This document shows positions 22,828-33,518 of a stretch of DNA of 64,000 nucleotides, one piece after another. The stretch's first letter is position 1, and each line of letters opens with the position of its first letter. The position numbers and the translations under genes were made by a program. Source of the stretch: Auriscalpium vulgare (Eukaryota; Basidiomycota; Agaricomycetes; Russulales; Auriscalpiaceae); NCBI GenBank assembly GCA_019915015.1, contig JAHBBC010000012.1, forward strand, positions 1 through 64,000, given 5' to 3'. A model generated the notes under the pieces. It did not search any database. It was not told the origin of the DNA and saw only the letters and a list, made by a program, of their open reading frames with translations.

Positions 22828-23972
22828 CCGTGTGGAGGCCCAGCTCCGTTGCGAAATGCTTCACCTTCGCCGAGGGAAGCGCCTTGGTTAGGGTATCGGC
22901 CACCATATCGTCCGTAGGGCAGTAGATCAGGCGCATGGAGCCGTTCTCGATGACCCAGCGAATAAAATGATAGCGTACGTCGATATGTTTCGAGCGGGCG
23001 TGGTATTGATGGTCGTGCGCCAGCGCGATCGCCGACTGATTGTCCGAAAACAGCGTGGTCGGCTCCTCGAGCGGCCCGAAAACTTCGCTAATAAGGCTGC
23101 GCAGCCACAGCGCCTCCTTCGTCGCATGCGTCGCTGCCACGTACTCGCTCTCGGTCGTCGAGAGCGAGACCACCTCTTGTTTCTTCGAGCTCCAGGACAC
23201 AGCGCCGCCGTCGATCATGAATGCGTAGCCCGTGATCGCCTTGCGGTCCTCGGCCATGCTTCCATCAGCGTCGCCAAATCCGAGCAGCGTCTGCTCGACC
23301 GACCCGTACGTGAGCCAGCGGTCCATGGTGCCAGCGAGATAACGATAAATTCTTTTTACAGCGTCCCAGTGCGTGACTCCGGGGTTATTGCAGAAACGCG
23401 CCACGGTCGCAACAGCGAACGCAATGTCCGGGCGCGTCGTGATGGCAACCCAATTAACGGCGCCGACGGCCTCACGATAGGGCACGTCGCGCATCTGTGC
23501 GTAGTCGGCGGTGGAGGATGGAGACTGGGTCGACGTCAGCGTCAGGTGAGTTTCCATCGGCGTCGAGACTGGCTTGAGCGCGTCGAAACCGAATCGCCGC
23601 AGGATGCTGTCAATATACGACCGCTGCGACAGACGGATCGTGCCAGCGTCGCGGTCCCGCTTGATTTCGACACCCAGCATCCAGTGGAGCTCGCCTAGGT
23701 CAGTCACTTCGACGTGCTCTCGAAGCTTCGCCTTGAACTGCTGAATAATAGCGACCGTCGACGCCGCGATAGTGCAATCGTCGACGTGCACGACGACTAC
23801 AGTGACGCTCGCGGGGCCTTCCTGACGATGGAACACGGCCTGGTCGACATCGCAGCGCCTGAAACCCATGCTGTCAACAAATATCGAGCACAATTTCTGG
23901 TACCACCGTCGCCCCGACTGCTTCAGCCCATACAACGTCTTCTTCAACCTCAGCACTCGCCCGTTGGCATCC
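22823..23972 (-). pseudogene. Copia pol, C-terminal part (RT palm to RNase H)
   Basis: It continues the split pol frame with LKKTLYGLKQSGRRWYQKL. The catalytic VHVDDC box follows (the Copia version of YVDD), then AVSWSSKKQEVVSLSTTESE and SDNQSAIALAHDHQYHARSK of RNase H, ending TLTKALPSAKVKHFATELGL. The part is open to its natural stop near the polypurine tract. It is separated from the rest of pol by the foldback element. Joining 23972 to 25971 across one copy of the GACGGCGC duplication would continue the GYAPSDANG frame, so the break is due to the insertion alone. Confidence 0.93.
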
Positions 23973-23980
23973 GACGGCGC

Positions 23981-25970
23981 GGGCTGTGGGGCTTAGTTTA
24001 TTCACTATGTCCCTACAGTTGTAACAAGTGGGTGGTGTCATAGGCAGATAGGATAGTGAAGTGCAAGTATAGGGCAGTATAGTGCACTCTAGTGCATATA
24101 CCAGTACTCTAGTGTCCTTGGATGCACTATAGTAGTAGCATGACTGTAAGGACCATTGTATTTTTGCACCAATATAATGGGCTTTGAAAATGTTATAAAT
24201 AATGGTGTAGATGCACAGGTGAAACTGCTATATAGAGGTAATTTAGCCGAATATATCTGGCTAACGGTAGAGAGCTGTAGGGCAATCACTGGCCAATGGA
24301 TCCCATGGATTTATGTACTATAGTGAATCAATAATATATTACAGAAATGCTGGGATATATGCACCTTCTCTCCTTTAAAATGAGCTCTATAAATTCGGAT
24401 AATCTTACAGTATGTGGCTTAGTAGAGTGCATATGTGATCTGAATTTACAAGAATATAGGGGGTCAGTTCTGAGGAGTTGTGCAGTCCACACTGTATCAG
24501 ATATTCATCTACTATAGTGATGTTATACTCTTTAAAGCTTTCTTAATCTGTTATGGGATGACTGGGCATTCATAAATCATGACAAAAAAGGTGAGCATAT
24601 GTACTACACATGCCACTGCTGTCAGAATTTATCATAATATCTGAAGCCATTGGTGAGCCACACCAAGGCATATAGATTTGTGCACTATAGTGGTGATCTA
24701 ATTGGTTGGCCACAAAAGCATATGATGTGTCCAATAGCTCTCCAGTACTTGGTCAATATAATCCAGAGATATTATAGAGCATTCACAGACCATGCCCCAC
24801 CCAACGCTCAAAATATGGGAATTCTATCTAGAGTTCGCAGAAAGTGCTGTACTTCCACTCTCATACAGCCTGTAATGTCTGAGGTATCCTTGTCCCAGGG
24901 TGATCCAGTTTATGATCAGGCATATGAATATAAATGGCTATTTCTTTTACAGAGGATGAGCTTGTGCTCAAGTAAGCTTCATGGATCATGGCTCATTGAA
25001 AAATAAATAATCATTTCAGTTCACACATATGCTTGGATAGATGGGACAGGGACATATGGATCATTTAGGCTGTATCAAAGGATCAGAAGTATGGTACTAT
25101 ATACCAATTGCATGCAAGGACACAAAACTTTCAGGGATGGAAGGGGCATGGTGTAATAGTGCTCTGGAATATCTAGGGATTTGTTTCCCCAAGTATTGAG
25201 GAGCTATTCAGTGCTGAAAAAGTTTGAGGATGGAAGCAAGCTAAATAACACTATAGTGTATAAGTATATATGCATTGGTGCGGCTTGCCATTAGTCTTAA
25301 ATATTATGATAAATTCAGACAGCAGTGGCATGCGTGGTACATATGCTCACCTTTTTCTTCATGATTTATGAATGTCCAGTCATCCCATAACAAATTAAGA
25401 AAGCTTTAAAGAGTATAACATCACTATAGTAGATGAATATCTGATACAGTGTGCACTGCACAACTCCTCAGAAATGACCCCCTATATTCTGGTAAATTCA
25501 GGTTACATATGCACTATACTAAGCCGCATGCTGTAATATTATTCGAATTTATAGAGCTCATTTGAAAGGAGAGAAGGTGCATATATCCCAGCATTTCTGT
25601 AATATATTATTGATTCACTATAGTACATAAACCCATGGGATCCATTGGACAGTGATTGCCCTACAGCTCTCTACCATTAACCAGATATATTCTGCTGAAT
25701 TACATCTATATAGCAGTTCCACCTGTGCATCTACACCATTATTTATAACATTTTCAAAGCCCATTATATTGGTGCAAAAATACAATGGTCCTTACAGTCA
25801 TGCTACTACTATAGTGCATCCAAGGACACCATAGTACTGATATATGCAATATAGTGCACTATAGTGCACTATACTGCCCTATACTTGCACTTCACTATCC
25901 TGCCTGCCTATGACACCACCCACTTGTTACAACTGTAGGGACATAGTGCACTAAACTACTCCCCAGTGTT
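23981..25970. mobile_element. 1990-bp foldback element, copy 2 (inverted relative to copy 1)
   Basis: It is nearly identical to the reverse complement of 10335-12324 and of exactly the same length. It is flanked by GACGGCGC on both sides (23973-23980 and 25971-25978), an 8-bp target duplication as made by hAT-type transposases. The termini read GGGCTGTGGGGCTTAG and CTACTCCCCAGTGTT. The same 118-aa frame as in copy 1 is present at 24650-25006. Because it splits a Copia copy that is itself young, the insertion is recent. Confidence 0.93.
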
Positions 25971-28842
25971 GACGGCGCATATCCGGGGGGATGCTTCATG
26001 TAAATCACCTCGTTGTCGTCGAGCTCGCCGTTGAGGTAAGCTCCTTTGATATCAACTTGGTGAAGCTCGAGGTTCAGCCGGTTCGCAAGGGCAAGGACGG
26101 TGCGTACGGATGCAAGCTTTGCGACTGGTGCGTACGTGTCGAAGTAGTCGACGCCTGGGATTTGACTGAAACCCTGTGCGACAAGGCGTGCCTTGTAACG
26201 TACAACCTTTCCAGATGCGTCCTTCTTCGCTTTGAAGACCCACTTGGCTCCGACGACGTTGGCGCCCGGCGGCGCTTTTGCCATCTCCCACGTCCCCGCC
26301 TTCTTCAGCGTCTCCAGCTCCTCATCTATCGCGCTCGACCATAGCGACCAGTCCGGCCTTCTCTTCGCCTCAGCCAACGTTCTCGGCTCGAGTGCCTCCG
26401 CGTCGCCCATTTCCGCCACCAGCGCCAGCTCGAGACCCTCAAAATCATCGAGGAGTTCCCACCAGTCGTCTGCCACGTCAGCGACTTCCTCCTCTTGCCG
26501 CCGCTGCTGCTCATTCTTCTCCGCCACCACAGCCTCCTGCCATTCAAGCTCGGCTGGCGCCTGAAGGCCAGTAACATGTGCGGAGCGAGCTTCAGAGGGG
26601 CGCGCGGATACCACGCCGCGCCCGCTGCGCAGGTCGCGGACGTATTGTGACGGTATGCGATTGCGTCGCGGGCGTTCGTTGGTCGGTTCGGGTGCAACAT
26701 CAGCATGTGCGGGAGCCGTCTGAATGTCGCCTGGCGGTGTCGAGCTGCTGTCGTTCGTGTCAGGCTCGCCAGCCTTGCTGCCCGCGTCGACCGACGCATC
26801 TGGTACACTCGAAGTGGAGGCAGGTGCGTCCAAATCCTCCCCCTCGAGCCCAGACGTGAATGACGAGTCAAAGTAGACATTGCGCTCCACGGTGACGGTC
26901 CGCGTCTTCGGCCAGTAGACCCGGCAACCCTTCGACTGCTCATCGACACCAATCCAACGGCCTTCACGTGCACGCGGATCCAGCTTGGAACCCGACGTGT
27001 CGTGCACCCAGACCTTGCAGCCCCACGCGCGGACATTGCGCAGGTTCTGCTTCCGACCGGTAAGTGCCTCGTATGGTGTCATGCCTTCGAGCGCTCTTGT
27101 TGACGTGCGATTTTTCAACCAGCACGCGTGACGGATCGCCTCGCCCCACAGAGATTTCGGCAGGGCGCTCGAGTGGAGCATCGCGCGCACGCGCTCTACG
27201 AGAGTGCGATTCAGGCGCTCCGCAACGCCGTTATGCTGCGGTGTGTCATGCACCGTCAGCTTGTGCTTCGTGCCGGCGGCCGCCAGATGCGCAGCGAACT
27301 CCGCGCTCAGGTATTCGCCACCGCGATCCGAGTGCAAGTCCCTGATGCGCGCGTCGTGCTGAGTGCGGCACCAGGCCTCGTACGCCTTGTAGGCTTCGAA
27401 GGCTTCGTTCTTGCGCCGGAGCAGGTACAGGTGCGTGTTGCGCGTCGCGTCATCCGTAAAGGATATGTAATAACGGCGACCTTTCAGCGTCGCAACCGGG
27501 GATGGTCCCCATAAGTCGGTGTGGATTTCCTCGCCAAACTTCTTCGCCCGCTCCCCCTCGCGCTCCTTCGCAACAGGCTTCCGAGTAGCCTTGGCGTACA
27601 CGCAAGACTCGCAAAATTCCGGCTCGCGCGTCGTCAGGTCCAGCTTCAAACCCGTGACAAGCCCGTTCTCCAGGAGTCGGCGCGCCGCGTGTGGGGCAAT
27701 ATGCCCCATGCGCCGGTGCAATTCCATAACGGTGACGGACTCCATCGCCGCGTTGACCTCATCCGGGTCGTGCGACACGTGGTAAACTCCGCGCTGCGTT
27801 CGCGGCACCTCGCCGACCTTGACGCCGTCGGGCGAGACGATGACACACTTCCCGTTCCCGAACGTGGTCGTGTAGCCAATCTTGTCGAGCTGGCCGATCG
27901 ACACGAGCGTGTAGCCGACCTCCGGGGAGTACAGGACTTCAGTGAGTGTGAGCTCAGAGATGTCCGTTCCATTTGGGACTTCAATGACGAGATCCCCAGC
28001 GCCGGATGCCGAGAACGACCCTTGGTTGGCCGCCTGGAATGTCTTTGGCGCTACGTCGCGAAAATTGACGAAGTCTTCGCGGTACGGAGAGATGTGGCGC
28101 GTCGTGCCAGAGTCGTACAGCTCTCTGCGAGCACCAGACGGCGCGGCCGGCGTGATGACGGCTGCCGCATCGTCGTTCGGCACATCCGGACCAACAGCCC
28201 CCGTCTCGGGTGCCTCGTCGTCGTCCAGAACGTCGCCGCTCCGCTCGCTAGCTGGCTCCCAGGCCGGCAAATCATACTCCTCAACCTCCGAGAACCAACC
28301 GTCATCGTCGTCGGCCTCGTCGCGGTCGCTGTCGCTGTCCTCGACTGTGGACAGCCCCGGCATACTAGCATCGTCGTCGTCGCTCGCAGCCGTCGTGACC
28401 GACTCCAGCTCGGGCCCGGTGTCGTCCGCGCCCGACTCGCTGTCCGAGTCGTCGTCTACCGCCCATACGCCGTCCTCCTCGAAATCAGAGTCGACGGCAG
28501 CGTTCGCCGTGCCCTTGGATGACTCGGCTGCGGCGGGTTTGTCCTTCTTGGGCTTAGGACATTTGTTGCGGAAGTGGCCTTTCTTGCCGCAGTTCCAGCA
28601 GGCGCCTCGCGGCGTCTTCTCCTTCTCTTTCCCCTTTCTCGAATCCGTTGCGGCCATCGCCTGATCCCCGTCTTGCTTCTTAGGCTTCCGAAGCGCCGCG
28701 TTGCGCTCACGTTCGCGCTTAACGAGGTCGTACTCGCCCTGAAGCTGGGTAATGAGCTGGTCCGGGGTAATGACAGTGGGTTGGGAGGGGTTGAACAAGG
28801 CCGCCGAAGCCATGAGCGCATGCAAACGACGACAACCAATTC
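25971..28842 (-). pseudogene. Copia gag C-terminus, protease, integrase and first part of RT
   Basis: On the minus strand: a CCHC zinc knuckle (CWNCGKKGHFRNKC), an acidic linker and the protease active site (LYDSGTTRHIS). The integrase follows, with its zinc-binding HMGH-type and CESCVYAK segments, and the D, D and E residues in IHTDLWGPSP, DLHSDRGGEYLSAEF and NGVAERLNRTL. RT then begins with VVGAKWVFKAKKDASG and the catalytic-region LHQVDIKGAYLNGEL. It is open from the gag junction to the foldback insertion at 25970. A one-base shift at about 28830-28842 separates it from the gag N-terminal frame. Confidence 0.95.
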
Positions 28843-29360
28843 GGTAAGGCGCCCATGATCAACGAGCGGAACTCGTCGTCGCTGACCGTGACGCCCACCT
28901 TCGCTATAGCCTCCTTCTTCCGCTTCAACTCGTCGAGGAAGGCAGCACAGTCCTCTCCCGGCCCGCACCGCGACGCAAGGAAGTCTTGACGGATGGCCGT
29001 CTTCGCGTAGGCGTTCTTAACGGCATACTCGTCGGACATCGTCTTCCATTGCTCGGCCGCAGTGGGCAGGTTGTCGAGGGACATTTGCAGGGAGTCGGGG
29101 ATGCGCTGCGACAGAAGGTACTTCGCCGTATTGTCGTGGTTGTCCCACTCCGTCATCGCCGCCGCTTCCGTTGCGGTTGGAGCTGTTGCGCCCGCAGGAG
29201 AAGGACGTGGCGTGGAGCCGTCGAAGTGGCCCCACAGCTTCTTTGCTTTGACCGCCATGCGGAATCGCACGAGGAAAATCGCCCAGTTCTCGCCTCGAGT
29301 GTCGAGCACGGGAATGTTCTTGGGAAGGGAATCACGTAGGGAATCGGCGGTGTCGGACAT
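28719..29360 (-). CDS. Copia gag, N-terminal part
   Basis: It starts at the ATG at 29360 (MSDTADSLRDSLPKNIPVLD), 43 bp inside the 5' LTR edge. It has the usual Copia gag segments: NWAIFLVRFRMAVKAKKLWG, EWDNHDNTAKYLLSQRIPD and EEFRSLIMGALPNWLSSF-type sequence. Just after LSSF the expected continuation (HALMASAALFNPSQP) lies in the next frame, reached by skipping one T of a TTT run. The frame then drifts through unrelated codons to a stop at 28719. This is either a one-base insertion or a +1 frameshift site; Copia elements usually use one long frame. Confidence 0.9.
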   Translation of the reverse strand: MSDTADSLRDSLPKNIPVLDTRGENWAIFLVRFRMAVKAKKLWGHFDGSTPRPSPAGATAPTATEAAAMTEWDNHDNTAKYLLSQRIPDSLQMSLDNLPTAAEQWKTMSDEYAVKNAYAKTAIRQDFLASRCGPGEDCAAFLDELKRKKEAIAKVGVTVSDDEFRSLIMGALPNWLSSFACAHGFGGLVQPLPTHCHYPGPAHYPASGRVRPR

Positions 29361-29389
29361 GGTGAGGACGACGGCACAGGGGTATAGCA

Positions 29390-29402
29390 GGGCCCAATAA
29401 CC
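29390..29402 (-). promoter_or_regulatory. Copia primer-binding site (half-tRNA iMet type)
   Basis: Directly inside the 5' LTR the minus strand reads GGTTATTGGGCCC. It resembles the complement of the initiator-tRNA-Met anticodon region (GGTTATGGGCCC type) used as a half-tRNA primer by Drosophila copia, with a one-base difference. The tRNA of this organism is not in the window. Confidence 0.6.
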
Positions 29403-29787
29403 TAATGAAGTGAGATCGAGTGCGCGCGGCTAGAGAGAACACGATATGACTCAGTCCTCGCGCGCAGTGTACGGCAAAGATCTGTATTTACCTAGAGAGA
29501 ACACGATATGACTAGGTAAATAGTAAGCAACCTATGCGAGAGAAGCATGAATAAGTAAAGAAGCTCACCTCAGTCCTCGCGCGCAGTGTACGGCAAAGAT
29601 CTGAGGGCTATCGTAGGTAGACGAACAGGAAAACAGTGCGTGCGTATGTAATACTATACAGTTGCGCAAGCCACACGGAAGTAAATACTACGAGCATCGT
29701 GCAACGTGTCTCAGAAGACGAAAAAGGAAAGTCAGTACGAACGAAAGAAACCTCTCGCGCCTCCAGGACGCGTTTGCTACTCCAACA
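29403..29787 (-). repeat. Copia 5' LTR
   Basis: Same length and termini as the 3' LTR, with one difference noted. It carries the promoter for the element's RNA by family rule. The outer edge is followed by GAGAG, the target duplication. Confidence 0.95.
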
Positions 29788-30134
29788 GAGAGAACCTCCA
29801 GGGTCGTTGATGCGCGCGCGATTGAAGCGCCTCGCCCCATCGGCGCTATGTATCTCGTAGAGTGAGCGAGCAAATCAAATTTAAGCCTATATTGCTGCTC
29901 ACCTGATACCCTGTACCTTGCTTGCCAGCAGGACGAACGTTTGAAGTAACTGAGACCGTAGGTGGTAGGAGACGAGACCATATGGTAGGAGGCGACTTCA
30001 GACGAGACGGTGAGGCTGTGATTGGGAGCGGTTGTGGGATACCGCGTTCCGAATCCTCTCTCCCTCTTTTCTGCGTCCAGTGCATGTGACTTGGTGTAAG
30101 TTTGCCTTCGAGACGCAGGCTTTATCTCTGTGCT
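29788..30134. other. interval between Copia element and left inverted arm
   Basis: No gene or repeat that I can support. It begins with the target duplication, is moderately GC-rich, and contains GAGACGAG-type short direct repeats near 29960-30010. Confidence 0.4.
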
Positions 30135-30316
30135 CGATATACAAATAACTATGGACGAGGATTGGTGACTAAATGCATTGAAATGTCTGAGTAGCTCTCG
30201 ATGACCTTGACGCCTGCTTGAAACAACGGAGTGGCTGGATGAATACGGCTGTGTATGTAAGTGAGCATTATTGGCGCAGAGACGTACAAAAGGTCAGTTG
30301 TTCGCATATCTTCGTA

Positions 30317-32674
30317 TCAACCCTCGCCCGGGCCGAATCCTGCCCATGCGTCGTACTCTATGTCGCTCTCGAAGGCCGACAGCTCTTTGTCGTCCTTCAA
30401 ATTCTCGCTGTCGTCATCAGAGCTGGAGCTGTTCTCAGCGTTTGCGGTGTCTTCTTCTTTGTTCGCCCTGGTAGCTGGAGCTGTCGAAGTTGTCCCCAGG
30501 CTGGCGAGTAGGCTTGCCTCCTTCCTGAGCTCATTTTGTATTTGATAGTATCGGTTTTTCACATGCTGCCGAAGTATGGCCTTCGTAGCCCAGTCGTTTT
30601 TGTACTTCCGCAGGATGTCGTGCCTATCTCGCATCTTTGGCCAAGGTAAGGACAATAGATTCACGTCCGCAACGGATGTCACTCACTGTGCGACAGAATT
30701 TGGTCACCCTCTCATCTTGTTGCATCGAGAATTTCTGGCCGAAGTCAATCTGCGCTTGGACCGCCAGCTCACGAGAAGAGTACTGAACCAGTATAAGTAT
30801 CCTTCAGAACAAATGTGATTATTTTGTCACGCTCACCAGGATGCCATCATAGATTCTCCGACTCGCCGTATCGGTGTCGAGACCCATTGCCGATCGTATG
30901 TTGATTCCAACTCCTTTTGTTTTGCCTATGCTCTTCGGTCTCGGGATTTGCTGCTCCGTGGGATTCTCGCCCTCCCTTGATGCGGTGTCAACAAGCTGCT
31001 CTGTACGGTCAAGAGCTCGGATGCCATCAAAATGAACTTGGGACTCTCTCGACGGCCCGGGGTGGTTTTGGCGCATCGCTTGCCTCAATCGAGTTCCCAT
31101 GGGAGAAGGGTCAAGCGTCTCGCTGTCAGCATCAGAGCCGGAGTTGTCCTTGGCATTCATGGTGTTTTCTTTGTCGGTTCCGGCAGCTGTGGCAGTCGCC
31201 GTCCCCCTGCCGTCTAGGCTTGCCTCCGTCCTGGGCTCTATCCTTTTCAAATAGTGCCGGCGGTTGTTCAGACGCTGATAGAGTATGGCCTTCGTAGCCC
31301 AGTCGTCTTCGTACTTTCGCAGTATGTCGTGCCTATTTCTCATCTTTGACCGAGTTCAACACAGTGACATGACCATATTGGATGACACCCACTGTGCGAC
31401 AGAATTCGGCCACCCTGTCATCCTCTTGCATTAAAAACGTCTTGCTGAAGTCTATCCGTGCTTGCCTCGACAGCTCACGAGCAGATGACTGAACTATAAG
31501 CCTGCAGAACAAATCTGATTGCTGTAAGGCTCACCACAATGCGTCTGTAGATTATCTGACTCTCGGCGTCGGCGTCGAGGCCCATTGCCTCTTGGATATT
31601 TCGTCCACCTCGTCTCTTGCGGAAGTCCCCCTTCGGTCTCGGGATCTGTTGCTCAATGGGATTCCCGCCCTCCCTTGACGGGTCGTCAGAAAGTCGCTCC
31701 GTATCGTCATGAGGTCGGGATTCATCAACGCGAAGGGGTTCTCTTGGTGGCCCGACAGCGTATTGGTGCTTCGCTCGGATCGGTCCAGGTGCCACTGGAA
31801 GCGAACAAGGGTTGCTCTGCGCTAGCCGCTGGTCCGCAAAATCTGAGCCTGTCCTCGAACGCGATGCGTGGACGTGGGTTGTCGCAGTGCGATGAGGTGA
31901 TGTCATGGGATCGTAGCGATAGGCCTTGACGGCCTTGCGAAAAAGGTTCATGTCCGCCTTGAAGAGGTGCATCACGTCTTCGAGAGTCTCCTGTGCTTGG
32001 CCTGTAATGGCCTGCGTCTGCAAGAAGCTGTTCTCGGAGTAAACGGTCTGGGCGGGCGCCCATTCTTGCCCTGCGGCGATATTTGCTTGCTCCCCGGAAG
32101 GAGCTCGTTGTTGGTCTGGCGCTGCATCTCCGTTATTTTGCTCGGTTAACAACATGGTGGTCGTCAACCCCCCAGGCGTCCGCGTGAATTGATGTGGCTG
32201 CTCTGGGTGCTGATGCGCTGGTACCGTGCTGATCGCCTCCGGAGATGCTAGGATCGCCTCCACCGGCAGCCAATTCCGTGATGAGGTCCAACAATGCCGC
32301 GCGCTCGTACTCGCTTCCGGAGGCAGCAGTGGCGGTCCGTGTGCTTCAACATCTGCGGTCGGCGAGCTGACTTCACTCTATGCGTCTGAACATGACTTAC
32401 TGTGGTCCATCTCCCCGCGTCGTTCCGCTATGCCTGACATCGCCTTAGCTGTTTCCCTTCGATGCGCCATCATCCGCTCATCCGGCTCCGCAATCTCGAG
32501 TTCTAGCACGCACGGGCCGCCGGCGTTGATGTCGAGACCGTGTTGCATGTCCGGCGTCTCGAGGTGCTGGCTCGACGCCTCCACTCGGCAGGAGCTTGTC
32601 TCTTGACATGCGCCGCATCTTGGGTAATTCGAGCACGGTAGATAATTCGAGCACGATGGAAGGAACGCTGACAT
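30317..32674 (-). CDS. modular protein of unknown function, two-module copy
   Basis: It starts MSAFLPSCSNYLPCSNYPRC and ends DIEYDAWAGFGPGEG. After an N-terminal region (ETPDMQHGLDINAGG, MAHRRETAKAMSGIAERR) and a Pro/Gln-rich stretch come two modules. Each module has IPRPKGDF-like, NIQEAMGLDADAESQIIY, a short exon with ELSRQARIDF and VAEFCRT, and then an exon starting MRDRHDILRKY with NDWATKAILRQHVKNR. The AMGL...IY, QAQIDF and ENDWATxAIxxQxLKNR blocks belong to a widespread Agaricomycete family of unknown function, normally with a single module. Introns sit at the same place in each module. The C-terminus is acidic and Ser-rich. The paralogue at 47653-52153 has three modules. Confidence 0.75.
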
Positions 32675-32756
32675 TGACGGTTAGATATTATGAAGAGCTG
32701 GGACGTCGACGATTCGGAAGATGGGGCGTGCGGATTGCGTGGTGTTGCAGGGAAGC

Positions 32757-32763
32757 TATATAA
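32757..32763 (-). promoter_or_regulatory. TATA box of the two-module gene
   Basis: On the minus strand TTATATAG lies about 85 bp upstream of the start codon at 32674. In the paralogous right arm the same position reads TTATCTAG (about 47576-47583), so the TATA element there is mutated. Confidence 0.45.
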
Positions 32764-33071
32764 CGTAGCTCTGCGGCTTGCGGCATTTCGATCGCGTGAT
32801 TCGGATGCAGCTATGGTTATTGATGGTCTTGAGATCTGGGCATCGTCGTGCCACTATTGTTCACAGGCGTCCTCCTTCAATCGCGGATTGAGTAATGTCA
32901 AGGCAGGTTATTGATGTCTTCCGAAACCTGGCGAACTATTGCGATTAGCCGGTTCTTTTGTTATACTAAACCATCAACGGCGCAGCGCTCAAATGTTGAC
33001 CAGCGCGGTGCCACGCGCGTTCCGTCTTCGAGAAGTTCAAATACTGGTCCCAAGAGCGAACTGCATTATCG

Positions 33072-33503
33072 TTGGCTAAACCCTTGTTTCTAGTAAGATG
33101 TTCCACTACTTCAAATGGGCCGGTCGAGGTACGAGCTGAAGCACAGATTAACTGCAAGGCTTGTGACGTACAAACGGCTAGCCTACCAGTTCGCAAAGCT
33201 ACACCACCAGCCGTTCCGCTGCTCTCTCTGTACGCTCTGACGTGCGCCGCCCATGTCTTTTACCCCAAGATCTTGAATTCCCCCGTGTCGAAAGAAGCGC
33301 GCTGCGTGGCTTGCAAAAATACGACGAAAACGCGCCGCCAAAACCTCGCACGCCGCGCTGAGGAGCCGGCGAAGCCGCCGTCTTGGCTATCTGCAACGAC
33401 GCGGTCTCACAGCCGTCTGCCCGGCTTCGCTTTGAATGTCAGCGCACAAATTGTGCCCGAGCCTCCGCCGCGCGGCTGGAAGCCGTGGAAGCCCCGTTGC
33501 TAG
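33072..33503 (+). other. open frame mirrored in both inverted arms
   Basis: A frame starting MAKPLFLVRCSTTSN recurs on the opposite strand in the right arm (47253-46885). Both continue with KATPPAVPLLSLY and then diverge through indels that change frame. The shared beginning is explained by DNA similarity of the arms, and the different frames downstream argue against protein conservation. Coding status is uncertain. Confidence 0.3.
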
Positions 33504-33518
33504 CGGGCATGCGCACTC

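Larger units (their letters stand above)
22431..29787 (-). mobile_element. Ty1/Copia LTR retrotransposon, recent, split by a foldback insertion
   Basis: It has two 385-bp LTRs (22431-22815 and 29403-29787), which differ by one base as far as I could read. The 5-bp duplication GAGAG flanks the element directly (22426-22430 and 29788-29792). There is a polypurine tract next to the 3' LTR and a primer-binding site next to the 5' LTR. Gene order on the minus strand is gag, protease, integrase, reverse transcriptase, RNase H, the Copia order. Without the 1990-bp nested insertion and its 8-bp duplication the element would be about 5.36 kb. Confidence 0.96.
30135..33518. repeat. left arm of a large inverted duplication
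   Basis: This 3.4-kb segment corresponds, inverted, to 46802-52325. The inner edge ends GCTAGCGGGCATGCGCACTCA, matching the complement of 46802-46825. The outer edge (TCCATAGTTATTTGTATA near 30140) matches 52307-52325. Similarity runs through the promoter, coding region and 3' flank of the modular gene, and through the region of the mirror open frame at 33072. The two arms differ by substitutions, by module number and by transposon content, so the duplication is not brand new. Confidence 0.85.

Noticed and set aside
22967..23698. 243-aa plus-strand frame
   Set aside because: Antisense shadow of Copia RT/RNase H.
27521..28522. 333-aa plus-strand frame
   Set aside because: Antisense shadow of Copia protease and integrase.
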